33,052 bases of DNA, taken from assembly GCA_002729765.1 (NCBI GenBank), contig PBYV01000023.1:1-33052 (forward strand), in the 5' to 3' direction. The translations under genes and the position numbers were made by a program. Under the pieces are notes generated by a model. It saw nothing but the letters and a program-made list of their open reading frames with translations, was not told where the DNA came from and searched no databases. Positions 25,530 through 33,052 of this stretch are shown here, in pieces (position 1 is the stretch's first letter; every line of letters begins with the position of its first letter). This DNA comes from Acidimicrobiaceae bacterium (GTDB taxonomy: Bacteria; Actinomycetota; Acidimicrobiia; Acidimicrobiales; MedAcidi-G1).

Positions 25530-26633
25530 ATGAAAGCTGCTTTGCACACAGGAATTGGAAAACCCTTATCTCTTGTCAATGATGTCGATTTAGTTGGACC
25601 TAAAGAAGGTCAAGTTTTAGTCAGAACTGAGTATTGCGGTATCTGTCATTCCGATGTGAGTGTTTTGGATTCATTGGAGTTAACTCCCATGATTTTGGGA
25701 CACGAAGCCGCCGGTGTTGTGGAAGAAATAGGTGAAGGTGTTACATCGGTAACTAAAGGCGACTCTGTATTGATGACTCCTATCGGGCCATGTGGTGATT
25801 GTGATATGTGCAATCTTGAAAGACATACACTTTGTGAAAGAGGGCAAACCTTTGTTTTTGGAACGTTTCCGGATGGAAGTACACCTTTTCAAAGAAATGG
25901 ATCTCCTGTCTATCAGGGTCTTGGAGTGGGTGGTTTTGCTGAATATACGATTTTAGAAGAACGAAATGTTGTCCGCGTAGAAAAAGGTATTCCATTAGAG
26001 ACGATTTGTTTAATAGGTTGTGGAGTGCAAACGGGTGTTGGTTCTGTTCTTAATACTGCAAAAGTTGCTCCTGGTTCAACAATCCTCGTCATGGGTTTGG
26101 GAGGTGTGGGACTTTCGGTGCTACAAGGAGCGCTGATAGCTAAAGCTGAAAAGGTTATTGTTTCAGATCCTGTCAAAGATAGAAGGGCAAAAGCTCTGGA
26201 ATTAGGTGCTACTAACGTTATTGATCCTACTGTGGATGATTTGATTAATTCTGTAATGGAATTAACGACAGGAAAAGGAGTTGACTACGCTTTCGATGCT
26301 GTAGGAAAATCCGAGCTAATTGAGGTTGGTATGACTGTGACTAGGGCTGGTGGAACAACGATAATAGTGGGAGCCCCCCCTCCGGATGATGAACTAAAGT
26401 TTTCATCTGCATTACATCTGATGATGAGCGAGAAACGCTTATTGGGTTCACTTTTGGGATCTTGCAATGCACAAGTAGATATACCGCTTCTAATCGACTA
26501 TTGGCAAAATGGTCTGCTGGATTTGGAAAGCATGATTAGTCAAACATATTCATTGGATGACATAAACTTAGGAATAACTGATCTAAGAAATTCAACTGGA
26601 ATCAGAACTGTTGTAAAAATTCATGAAAGCTGA
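25530..26633 (+). CDS. zinc-dependent alcohol dehydrogenase (MDR, class III-like)
   Basis: A 367-residue medium-chain dehydrogenase. Catalytic zinc ligands are in CGICHSD (Cys39) and GHEAAG (His58). The structural zinc site is CGDCDMCNLERHTLC with four Cys (88, 91, 94, 102). The coenzyme loop VMGLGGVGLS and Asp in VSDPVKDR suggest NAD(H). It resembles the AdhB/AdhD group that includes mycothiol-dependent formaldehyde and NDMA-dependent alcohol dehydrogenases; the precise substrate is unknown. It starts 4 nt after the hydroxyacyl-CoA dehydrogenase stop, and its end overlaps the PAP2 gene by 11 nt. It could oxidise an alcohol feeding the adjacent CoA-linked step; that is inference. Confidence 0.9.
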   Translation: MKAALHTGIGKPLSLVNDVDLVGPKEGQVLVRTEYCGICHSDVSVLDSLELTPMILGHEAAGVVEEIGEGVTSVTKGDSVLMTPIGPCGDCDMCNLERHTLCERGQTFVFGTFPDGSTPFQRNGSPVYQGLGVGGFAEYTILEERNVVRVEKGIPLETICLIGCGVQTGVGSVLNTAKVAPGSTILVMGLGGVGLSVLQGALIAKAEKVIVSDPVKDRRAKALELGATNVIDPTVDDLINSVMELTTGKGVDYAFDAVGKSELIEVGMTVTRAGGTTIIVGAPPPDDELKFSSALHLMMSEKRLLGSLLGSCNAQVDIPLLIDYWQNGLLDLESMISQTYSLDDINLGITDLRNSTGIRTVVKIHES

Positions 26634-27315
26634 CATAAGTTTGAAATCTCAAATCGGTTACTTGATAGCCGCAGTTTCTGCTATCTGCGCTCTTATTTTT
26701 TCCTTCGCAGTTTCAGTGAAGGGTATTCTCTGGGGCGAAATAGGCATGAGTAGATGGATGTATGAAAATACCCCGGAATTTTTGGACTTTTTTGGCGACA
26801 TTATTGATGCCCCTATTACTGATCTCGGCGCTCCATTACTTTTTATAGGTATCTCAATTTTGGTTTATTGGCAGTGGGGTAGATACGCAACAATAGGACT
26901 AGTTTTCGCGGGATTCATGACGAGTCTAACCAGAATCTCTGATGTTGTCGAACGGTCTGGACCAAATGAAAATTTTGTTTTTTACGAATCAAGTTTTATT
27001 TATGGTGAAGGTGGATATCCCAGTGGTCATATTGTGTACGCCATAATGATCTTTGGAATGATCGCTTATTTAGCCGGAAAACACTCGAAAACACAGGTAG
27101 GAACAATAGTTAAATACTTCATGTTTCTACTCATTTTACTAAACCTTTGGACAAGAATAAGCGGACTCCATCATTGGCCAGGCGACGTGATCGGAGGAGT
27201 ACTACTATCCACGCCTGCATTTTTGATAGTCATATGGCTGTATAACCGTGTTCCAGGGTTTATTGAACGGAACCCAAAAATATATAAGTTTGTTTTTGAA
27301 GAGGGAAATAATTAG
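26623..27315 (+). CDS. PAP2-family membrane phosphatase
   Basis: A 230-residue membrane protein with about six hydrophobic segments and the three PAP2 acid phosphatase motifs in slightly divergent form: R-x6-R-S (Arg104 to Arg111, in place of K-x6-R-P), PSGH (133-136), and R-x5-H-x3-D (Arg178, His184, Asp188). The catalytic His pair and Asp are intact. Likely substrates are phosphatidate, undecaprenyl diphosphate or a related lipid phosphate. Its ATG lies inside the end of the alcohol dehydrogenase gene. Its TAG (27313-27315) overlaps the stop codon of the convergent hppA. Confidence 0.85.
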   Translation: MKADISLKSQIGYLIAAVSAICALIFSFAVSVKGILWGEIGMSRWMYENTPEFLDFFGDIIDAPITDLGAPLLFIGISILVYWQWGRYATIGLVFAGFMTSLTRISDVVERSGPNENFVFYESSFIYGEGGYPSGHIVYAIMIFGMIAYLAGKHSKTQVGTIVKYFMFLLILLNLWTRISGLHHWPGDVIGGVLLSTPAFLIVIWLYNRVPGFIERNPKIYKFVFEEGNN

Positions 27316-29408
27316 CCAACAAAAGCCGAAGCAAATACAAGCGAAACAATTGTCATTACTTTTATAAGAATATTCATGGCTGGACCGGATGTATCTTTAA
27401 ATGGATCGCCTACCGTATCACCGACTACAGCGGCTTTATGAGGTTCGGATCCTTTGCCACCCAGTTCGCCACTTTCAATGTATTTCTTAGCGTTATCCCA
27501 AGCGCCTCCTGCATTAGCCATAAATATTGCAAGGCAAAAGCCTGCAACTAAAGCGCCTGCTAAAAAACCACCTAAAGCGTCGATGCTGACAAAACCCAAT
27601 ATCAACGGAACCACAACGGCAAGAATTCCTGGTGCAAGCATTTCTCTTAAGGAAGCGGTTGTGGAAATTGCTACACATCTAGCAGAATCTGGAACGACAC
27701 CCTCTACTCCTTCCCTGAGTCCTGGGATTTCGCGGAATTGTCTGCGTACTTCTTCGATCATCTTTTGCGCTGCACGGCCTACTGCATCGATTGTCAATGC
27801 GGCAAAAAGGAAAGGTAACATCGCCCCTAAGAAAAGTCCAATAAACACTTCGACTTGGCCGATGTCTAACGAAAGTGAACCTCCCGCCTCAATTACTGCA
27901 AATTCAAAGCTTTTGAAAAGAGCAAGTGCCGTTAAAGCGGCAGAACCGACAGCAAATCCTTTAGCAACAGCTGCTGTTGTATTACCGAGTGAATCTAAAG
28001 CGTCGGTGACCTCTCGAACTTCAGGACCTAATTCGGCCATTTCAGCGATCCCACCAGCATTATCAGCTATTGGTCCGTAAGCATCCACTGATACTACAAC
28101 GCCGAGTGTGGCTAACATTCCTATCGCAGCGACAGCAATACCGTAAATTCCTCCGTCAAGATTGTAATAGGAGTCAAAGGCCATCTCGCCACCCCAGTAT
28201 GCAACGGCGATTCCAACGCCTAGTAAGGCCACAGAAGCTGCTACTGAAATCATTCCCGCCGAAATTCCTCCGAGAATTGTCGTTGCCGGTCCAGTTTTTG
28301 CCTGATCAGCGATTTTTTTGACTGGTGAATAGTGATCGGACGTATAAAATTCTGCTGTTTTCCCTAGCGCCCAACCCACTAGTAAACCGCCAACCACTGC
28401 TATAGCTAAACCGAGTGGATTGTCGAAGTCTGCATTATCACCAAACATCCAATAGGCAATACCAATAGTCGCTAGAACTGTCAAAAGCATTGCAACGTTG
28501 GTGCCAAGGTGTAGGGCACGACTTAAAGCACGAGTATCAGTTGATTCACCACCACGGACAAGAAATGAACCAAGTATGGATGTCAACATTCCAGCGAAAG
28601 CGATTGCTAGCGGGAATAACAAGAGCGACATGTTGGTGGATACTGATGCATCTTCAGCTGTAAGGCCCAAAGCAAAAGCAACTAATGATATTGGTGCAAT
28701 AATTGAACCTGCATAACTTTCAAAAAGGTCAGCTCCCATTCCGGCTACGTCACCGACGTTATCTCCAACGTTGTCGGCGATAGTCGCAGGGTTTCTGGGG
28801 TCATCTTCGGGAATTCCTGCCTCAACTTTTCCAACTAAGTCAGCTCCAACGTCCGCTGCTTTTGTATAAATGCCTCCTCCGACACGTGAAAAAAGAGCTA
28901 TTGATGAAGCACCAAGCCCGTATGCAGTCACTACCTCAAAAGCATCATCAACTTCGGCAACTAATACGAAAAGAATGTACACAAGCGCTAAACCACCGAG
29001 AGCAAGACCAGCGACGGAAAATCCCATTACGGCACCTCCACGAAAAGCTATTGGTAGAGCCTTACCGGGGCCATCTTGGGCGGCATGTGCGGTCCGAGCA
29101 TTTGCCATAGTGGCTACTGTCATTCCCGCATATCCGGCTGTGGCGGACAGGATTGCACCAATGATATAAGTGAGTGAGGCTACTGGAGCAATAAGTATGC
29201 CTATGAGAATTGCCATTACGGCAACGAAAATGGATACCCAGGAATATTCCTGACGTAAGAAAGCTCGTGCTCCTTTTTCGATCTCATTCATAAGGAAAAT
29301 CATGCGCTCATTACCAGGTGAAGCTGCTTTTACATTTGTGTAAAAATAGCCTGCTAGAAGTAAAGCTAATAGAGCAGATGAAAGTGCTAGATATGGTATG
29401 GCTTCCAA
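27312..29408 (-). CDS. hppA: membrane-bound ion-pumping pyrophosphatase HppA
   Basis: A membrane pyrophosphatase with about 16 hydrophobic segments, hydrolysing PPi to pump H+ and/or Na+. Signatures are [52 protein letters not shown] and a late [30 protein letters not shown] has Ala where K+-independent enzymes have Lys, and the DVAG block has Val where they have Cys, so it looks K+-dependent. The open frame extends to 29537, but the first ~43 residues look non-coding. I place the start at TTG 29408, preceded by AGGAGA (29421-29416) with 7-nt spacing, giving 698 residues. Confidence 0.93.
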   Translation of the reverse strand: MEAIPYLALSSALLALLLAGYFYTNVKAASPGNERMIFLMNEIEKGARAFLRQEYSWVSIFVAVMAILIGILIAPVASLTYIIGAILSATAGYAGMTVATMANARTAHAAQDGPGKALPIAFRGGAVMGFSVAGLALGGLALVYILFVLVAEVDDAFEVVTAYGLGASSIALFSRVGGGIYTKAADVGADLVGKVEAGIPEDDPRNPATIADNVGDNVGDVAGMGADLFESYAGSIIAPISLVAFALGLTAEDASVSTNMSLLLFPLAIAFAGMLTSILGSFLVRGGESTDTRALSRALHLGTNVAMLLTVLATIGIAYWMFGDNADFDNPLGLAIAVVGGLLVGWALGKTAEFYTSDHYSPVKKIADQAKTGPATTILGGISAGMISVAASVALLGVGIAVAYWGGEMAFDSYYNLDGGIYGIAVAAIGMLATLGVVVSVDAYGPIADNAGGIAEMAELGPEVREVTDALDSLGNTTAAVAKGFAVGSAALTALALFKSFEFAVIEAGGSLSLDIGQVEVFIGLFLGAMLPFLFAALTIDAVGRAAQKMIEEVRRQFREIPGLREGVEGVVPDSARCVAISTTASLREMLAPGILAVVVPLILGFVSIDALGGFLAGALVAGFCLAIFMANAGGAWDNAKKYIESGELGGKGSEPHKAAVVGDTVGDPFKDTSGPAMNILIKVMTIVSLVFASAFVG

Positions 29409-29410
29409 GG

Positions 29411-29458
29411 GGTTGTCTCCTGATTGGTTGTATTTAGACGAATTATTTGTGGACAACC
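29411..29458 (-). promoter_or_regulatory. possible two-state RNA leader of hppA
   Basis: On the minus strand, GGTTGTC (29458-29452) can pair with GACAACC (29417-29411), which overlaps the end of the AGGAGA ribosome site and the spacer before the TTG. It can also pair with ACAACC (29431-29426) inside the loop, which would leave the ribosome site free. The pairing is read from sequence; any regulatory role is inference and could be chance. Confidence 0.3.
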
Positions 29459-29476
29459 TAAATGGCTGAACAGTAT

Positions 29477-29490
29477 GGCTAATAATAGCC
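29477..29490. repeat. short inverted repeat in the hppA / cyclo-ligase divergent region
   Basis: GGCTAATAATAGCC is an inverted repeat with 5-bp arms (GGCTA/TAGCC) around ATAA, in the 191-nt region between the TTG of hppA and the ATG of the cyclo-ligase. It could be an operator or a chance palindrome. No well-spaced -35/-10 pair was convincing in this region. Confidence 0.3.
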
Positions 29491-29599
29491 AAAATGACGG
29501 TATTAAGTGTGATACGGGCTTCCAACCTCAGTGCCACATTTAACTTACTAAATCAGTAAATAAGTGGCGCAAACATAAAAGATCGGTAACGCTTAATGT

Positions 29600-30181
29600 A
29601 TGGAGCGACGGGATTTACGTCACAAAATGCTTGAAAAGCGTAAAACTCTAAAACCTGAAACTGTGGAGATGGCGTCACTAAAAGTATGCGCAATACTCAA
29701 AGATTTGAACTGTTTCAAAGAGGCAAGAAAAATAGCTTCCTACGTTGCTATTAACGGAGAAATTGACCCTAAATCTCTTGAAAGTGTCGAAAAAGTCTTT
29801 TCTTTTCCATTAATGCAAGAATCAGGCAATTTAAAGTTTTTTCGTTCAAATGGAAATTTTACAATAGGGGCTTTTGGAGTCCCCGAACCCACTTCGGAGA
29901 TTGAAGACGAATTGGAAACACTGGACCTGGTGATCGTGCCGCTAGTAGCAGCTGATCACGATGGCAACAGATTAGGTCATGGTGCAGGTTATTACGATAA
30001 AACTTTCGATTCTGCAAAACTGTTGAAACGGCCAAAATTGGTCGGTTTAGCTCACAGCTTCCAAGTGGTTAAAAAGTTCCAGTCAAAAGAATGGGATGTT
30101 CCATTAGATGTGGTGGTTACTGACAAAGAAGTATTTTTCGCAGAAATCGCACATGCAAGAGTTTCCATGGGGGAGTATTAA
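29600..30181 (+). CDS. 5-formyltetrahydrofolate cyclo-ligase (MTHFS family)
   Basis: A 193-residue enzyme converting 5-formyl-THF and ATP to 5,10-methenyl-THF, recycling a dead-end folate. The N-terminal basic R-x-x-M-L-x-K-R, the mid-protein IASYVAINGEIDP, the LVIVPLVAADHDGNRLGHGAGYYD segment with its conserved GxGxGYYD motif (split here by position), and the C-terminal LDVVVTDKEV are all family features. The length is typical. It is the first gene of a rightward run. The next gene, trkA, starts 3 nt after its stop, and a GGGGGAG inside the end of this gene serves as trkA's ribosome site. Confidence 0.92.
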   Translation: MERRDLRHKMLEKRKTLKPETVEMASLKVCAILKDLNCFKEARKIASYVAINGEIDPKSLESVEKVFSFPLMQESGNLKFFRSNGNFTIGAFGVPEPTSEIEDELETLDLVIVPLVAADHDGNRLGHGAGYYDKTFDSAKLLKRPKLVGLAHSFQVVKKFQSKEWDVPLDVVVTDKEVFFAEIAHARVSMGEY

Positions 30182-30184
30182 GAA

Positions 30185-31588
30185 GTGAGAATAATTGTTG
30201 TTGGAGCAGGTGAAGTTGGAACTTATGTGGCGGATCGCCTTAGTCGACAAGAGCATGACATAGCGTTAATCGAACTTGACCCTGAACGTTTTAGACAGAT
30301 TGATGCAGAACTAGATGTGTTGGCGATAAATGGTAGTGGAACAGACCCAGCTGCTTTGCAGCGTGCTGGCATTGATGACGCGGATTTACTTGTCGCTGCA
30401 ACAAATAAGGATGAAATCAATCTTTTCTCTGCACTTCTCGCAAGACAAGCGGGAGTTAATAAAACAATTGTTCGCGTTGAGTCCAGAAAACTTAGGAGCA
30501 AAGAAGTATCCGCTCTGTTCGATAAATTTGATGACCATTTAGTCATCGATCCTGACCAGGAAGTGGCCGATTCTGTCCTACGGTTAATGGAATATCCCGG
30601 CGCAATGGATCTCTCACGAATGGCCGACGAAGAAGTTGTCATCATTGGCGCCCGTCTACCTGCACACGCACCAATGGTCGGGGTTTCATTGCACGCTTTA
30701 GGAAGAGAGCTCGACCCTGACTGGGATTTTATTGTTGGAACAATCACTAGAAAAGTTCAAGAAGATGACCAAGAGGAGAAAACTATTATTCCCCGTCAGG
30801 ATGAAGTTCTCAGAGAAGGTGACTTACTCCGAATAATTTGCAAGAGTCGAGCATTGCGAGATGTGACTGATCGGCTAGGAATAGCAAAAGATGTTCCGAG
30901 AAGGGCGCTTCTGCTAGGTGGAGGAAGAACCGCAGAAATGATAGCTGAGTCACTTTTATACAGAGGAGTCGATGTCGCAATCATTGAGAAAAAACACGAA
31001 CGTGCTCTTGAGTTAAGTGAAACTCTGGCTAAAGCATTGATATATGAAGGAGATGTAACAGATGTTGAAATGCTCGAAGAGGCGGACGTTGCGCGCCAAG
31101 ATCTTGTTATTGCTTTAACTGGTGAAGATGATGCAAACGTTTTGGCTTGTTTATACGCCAAGTCCACTTCCGCACGTTCAAAAAAGAATAACAACGAAGC
31201 CGGAATTGAGACGATCGCTGTAGTGCACAGGTTGAAACTTCTTGACCTATTAGAAACAAATCAAGTTGACACTGCACTAAGTCCTCGAACTGCAACCGCA
31301 AATAGTGTTCTACGTTTCGTTAGAGGGGATGTGGGGAGTGTGGCTGCAGTCGAAACATTTCTACACGGTGACGTTGAGGTTCTAGAGTTTGCTGTTTCTG
31401 ACGACAGCCCTTGTGTAGGAAAGACTCTTTCAGACATGGAAGTTCCAAAAGATGCCCTCGTTGGCGCCATTGTCCGTGATGGAAAAGCTCAAATAGCGCG
31501 TGGACAGAGCACTTTTCGATCCAATGATCATGTAATAGCCATTGCTAAACCAGAATCAGTCGACAAACTAACATCTCTTTTCGTGTGA
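30185..31588 (+). CDS. trkA: Trk potassium uptake system NAD-binding protein TrkA
   Basis: A 467-residue cytosolic regulator made of two RCK halves. The first Rossmann loop is VVGAGEVG (residues 5-12) with acidic residues ending strand 2 (ALIELD), followed by an RCK_C domain (about 135-230). The second loop is LLGGGRTAE (about 243-251), with a final RCK_C domain ending at 467. TrkA gates the TrkH pore in response to nucleotides. GTG start with GGGGGAG about 10 nt upstream. Its TGA overlaps the GTG of trkH (31585-31588), so the channel and regulator are translated together. Confidence 0.95.
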   Translation: MRIIVVGAGEVGTYVADRLSRQEHDIALIELDPERFRQIDAELDVLAINGSGTDPAALQRAGIDDADLLVAATNKDEINLFSALLARQAGVNKTIVRVESRKLRSKEVSALFDKFDDHLVIDPDQEVADSVLRLMEYPGAMDLSRMADEEVVIIGARLPAHAPMVGVSLHALGRELDPDWDFIVGTITRKVQEDDQEEKTIIPRQDEVLREGDLLRIICKSRALRDVTDRLGIAKDVPRRALLLGGGRTAEMIAESLLYRGVDVAIIEKKHERALELSETLAKALIYEGDVTDVEMLEEADVARQDLVIALTGEDDANVLACLYAKSTSARSKKNNNEAGIETIAVVHRLKLLDLLETNQVDTALSPRTATANSVLRFVRGDVGSVAAVETFLHGDVEVLEFAVSDDSPCVGKTLSDMEVPKDALVGAIVRDGKAQIARGQSTFRSNDHVIAIAKPESVDKLTSLFV

Positions 31589-33052
31589 TTCTTTCTCCAT
31601 CTTTCATAGCTGGTCTTTCGAAAAAAGAGAGTTTCGTAACCTCCCCAACTTTAATTGCAGTATGCCGAGGAATAGTAGGTGGAGTTTCCGTTGTTGGATT
31701 TCTTGCCATTACCTCTGGTCTTATAGATTTGACTGGAAGTGGTGAAAACACTTCCAAATTGCTTATTTTTGGAACCTTTACAACCCTTTTCTTTACATTT
31801 TTATCCCGATATTTAGATCAGACGAAGTTAAGTAAGTCTGAAGGCTTGTTAGCCATTACTTGTGGGTTTGTTGCAGGTATTTTCACATCTTCATTGCTAT
31901 ACATGCTGACTGGCGAGATGAATAGTTTTCAGGATTCTCTATTTGAATCCACTGCAGCTTTTACAACTACATCACTGAGTATTTTAAATGTAAATACTTT
32001 TGGGAATGGAATGCTTTTCTTTCGAAGCTTTTCGCAACTCCTGGGATCATTTGCAGCAATTCTGTCTGCTGTAATGTTTCTCCCAATCTCCGACCAACAA
32101 CATGACTCGACTTCTTCAGCATTGGAACTTGATCGTATGTTTCTTCAAAGAAGAATTGCAGCGATTCAAAATATCGCCTTAATACACCTAGCTTCGATTG
32201 CTGTTGTAACTCTTCTCTTATCATTTGAAAGAATGAGTTTTTTCAACTCTCTGTTGATGGCCGTAAGTGCGGTTTCAACAGGGGGCTTTACTGTTAATTC
32301 TTCATTCCTAACAGATCCATCTGTTCAGTGGATACTAATGATGGGAATGATTGTTGCTGGCACCAGTTTCTTAACTATCTGGAGATTGGTAACCGGTAGA
32401 TTTACTTCCGCTTTTCGCTCAAGTGAGCTACATACATATTTACTGCTTATAGCCATCTCAACCGTTTTGTTTTATCTTTGGACGAATAATGATTCCCAAT
32501 CATCGCTGCGTCAGTCATTACTGTTTGTTTCTTCGGCAATTTCGACGACTGGCTTCCACTTCCTACCATTTGGAAATTGGACAGTAGCTGCATCTTTTCT
32601 TCTATTACTTCTTATAGCGATTGGACCCATGTCCTTATCAGGTGGAGGTGGCTTTCAAATACTCCGCTTGCGTATTCTTTTTAGTGTTTCGATTCGCGAA
32701 CTCGTTCGACAGTTGCACCCCAGGGCGATAGTTAAAATTCGAGTAGGTAAGGAAATTATTGCTGACAAAAACGTTCGACAAGTAGTCGTCTTTCAGTTCT
32801 TATTTCTATCAATTGTTTTTTCAACTTCATTACTTCTAACCCTTCTAGGTGTGAGTGTTTATGATGCTTTTGTTTCCGCAGTAAATGCTCTTGCGACTGC
32901 TGGACCTATTAGAGGAGTTGATGGGGCAATTATTGATATTGCTACATTTTCCTCGGGCGAAAGGCTTGCATTGCTTCCAGCGATGCTTTCAGGGCGGCTT
33001 TATTTGTTACCTGTTTTTGTTACTTTAGGATATTTATTGTCAGAGTCCAGAA
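31585..33052 (+). CDS. trkH: Trk-type cation uptake channel TrkH (3' partial)
   Basis: An open frame of 489 codons from the GTG that overlaps the trkA stop, running off the right edge without a stop; most of the protein is present. It has the repeated helix-pore-helix plan of TrkH. The four filter loops are FTTTSLS (Ser130), STGGFT (Gly233), STTGFH (Gly323) and ATAGPI (Gly440), with family-like spacing. The first loop normally reads TTTG, so here Ser replaces the filter Gly. It should conduct K+ (perhaps Na+) inward under TrkA control. The adjacent trkA confirms the assignment. Confidence 0.93.
   Translation, partial: MILSPSFIAGLSKKESFVTSPTLIAVCRGIVGGVSVVGFLAITSGLIDLTGSGENTSKLLIFGTFTTLFFTFLSRYLDQTKLSKSEGLLAITCGFVAGIFTSSLLYMLTGEMNSFQDSLFESTAAFTTTSLSILNVNTFGNGMLFFRSFSQLLGSFAAILSAVMFLPISDQQHDSTSSALELDRMFLQRRIAAIQNIALIHLASIAVVTLLLSFERMSFFNSLLMAVSAVSTGGFTVNSSFLTDPSVQWILMMGMIVAGTSFLTIWRLVTGRFTSAFRSSELHTYLLLIAISTVLFYLWTNNDSQSSLRQSLLFVSSAISTTGFHFLPFGNWTVAASFLLLLLIAIGPMSLSGGGGFQILRLRILFSVSIRELVRQLHPRAIVKIRVGKEIIADKNVRQVVVFQFLFLSIVFSTSLLLTLLGVSVYDAFVSAVNALATAGPIRGVDGAIIDIATFSSGERLALLPAMLSGRLYLLPVFVTLGYLLSESR

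Noticed and set aside
25500-25530. Frameshift truncating the 3-hydroxyacyl-CoA dehydrogenase
   Set aside because: The alcohol dehydrogenase starts 4 nt after the stop, so there is no room for a displaced C-terminus in another frame.
27454-28080. Long open frame (208 codons) on the plus strand inside hppA
   Set aside because: It is antisense to the highly conserved pyrophosphatase, is rich in Pro, Ala and Ser as mirror frames often are, and shows no recognisable motif.
29409-29537. N-terminal extension of HppA
   Set aside because: It does not resemble pyrophosphatase sequence and lies upstream of a well-placed AGGAGA and TTG; treated as leader.

Overview
This window looks like chromosome from a streamlined, AT-rich marine actinobacterium, most likely of the Acidimicrobiia. 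I judged base composition by eye to be in the low 40s percent GC and did not compute it. Four things point to the lineage: a tatA-tatC-helY gene order familiar from actinobacteria, a MenB of the long mycobacterial type, an F420-type (Ddn/DUF385) flavin-fold protein, and a diacylglycerol-kinase-like half protein directly behind helY. Genes are packed end to end. Many start and stop codons overlap, convergent genes are often separated by only 3 nt, and no gene-free stretch exceeds 300 bases. I saw no tRNA, rRNA, CRISPR array, insertion sequence or prophage.

Layout. Positions 1-4419 (+) hold the tail of a TatA/B-type subunit, tatC, a Ski2/HelY-type helicase, a kinase-less DAGK-like protein and a hot-dog thioesterase. 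Positions 4434-7168 (-) hold a thiamine uptake operon (thiB-thiP) under a TPP riboswitch, with no ATPase gene beside it. Positions 7229-8783 hold an SDR oxidoreductase (+), then a YbaN-family membrane protein and a small membrane protein (-). Positions 8885-10918 (+) hold an acyl-CoA synthetase and an F420-type protein. A SMP-30 family lactonase (-) follows, then a YciI/GlpD-like pair (+), then an MFS transporter plus betainyl-CoA-thioesterase-like pair (-). Positions 15600-17884 (+) hold upp, a polysaccharide deacetylase and a PlsC acyltransferase in overlapping frames. After these come menB (-), a type I sulfatase (+) and a tandem-domain class III CoA-transferase (-). Positions 23602-27315 (+) hold a coiled-coil M23 peptidase, a 3-hydroxyacyl-CoA dehydrogenase, a zinc alcohol dehydrogenase and a PAP2 phosphatase. 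Last come hppA (-), then 5-formyl-THF cyclo-ligase, trkA and an almost complete trkH (+) running off the right edge.

How the genes fit together. Most are housekeeping or heterotrophic functions: protein export, thiamine salvage, menaquinone synthesis, uracil salvage, phospholipid synthesis, fatty-acid and CoA-thioester chemistry, and sulfate-ester use. The right end groups ion genes: a membrane pyrophosphatase with a potassium-dependent signature lies near TrkA/TrkH. The TrkH carries serine instead of glycine in its first pore loop, the pattern that in plant HKT carriers goes with sodium selectivity.

I did not find a clearly new multi-gene system. The observations most worth following are the TrkH filter substitution, a TPP riboswitch whose P1 helix contains the thiB start codon, a possible two-state RNA leader at hppA with a TTG start, the asymmetric tandem CoA-transferase, and the stand-alone DAGK half protein.
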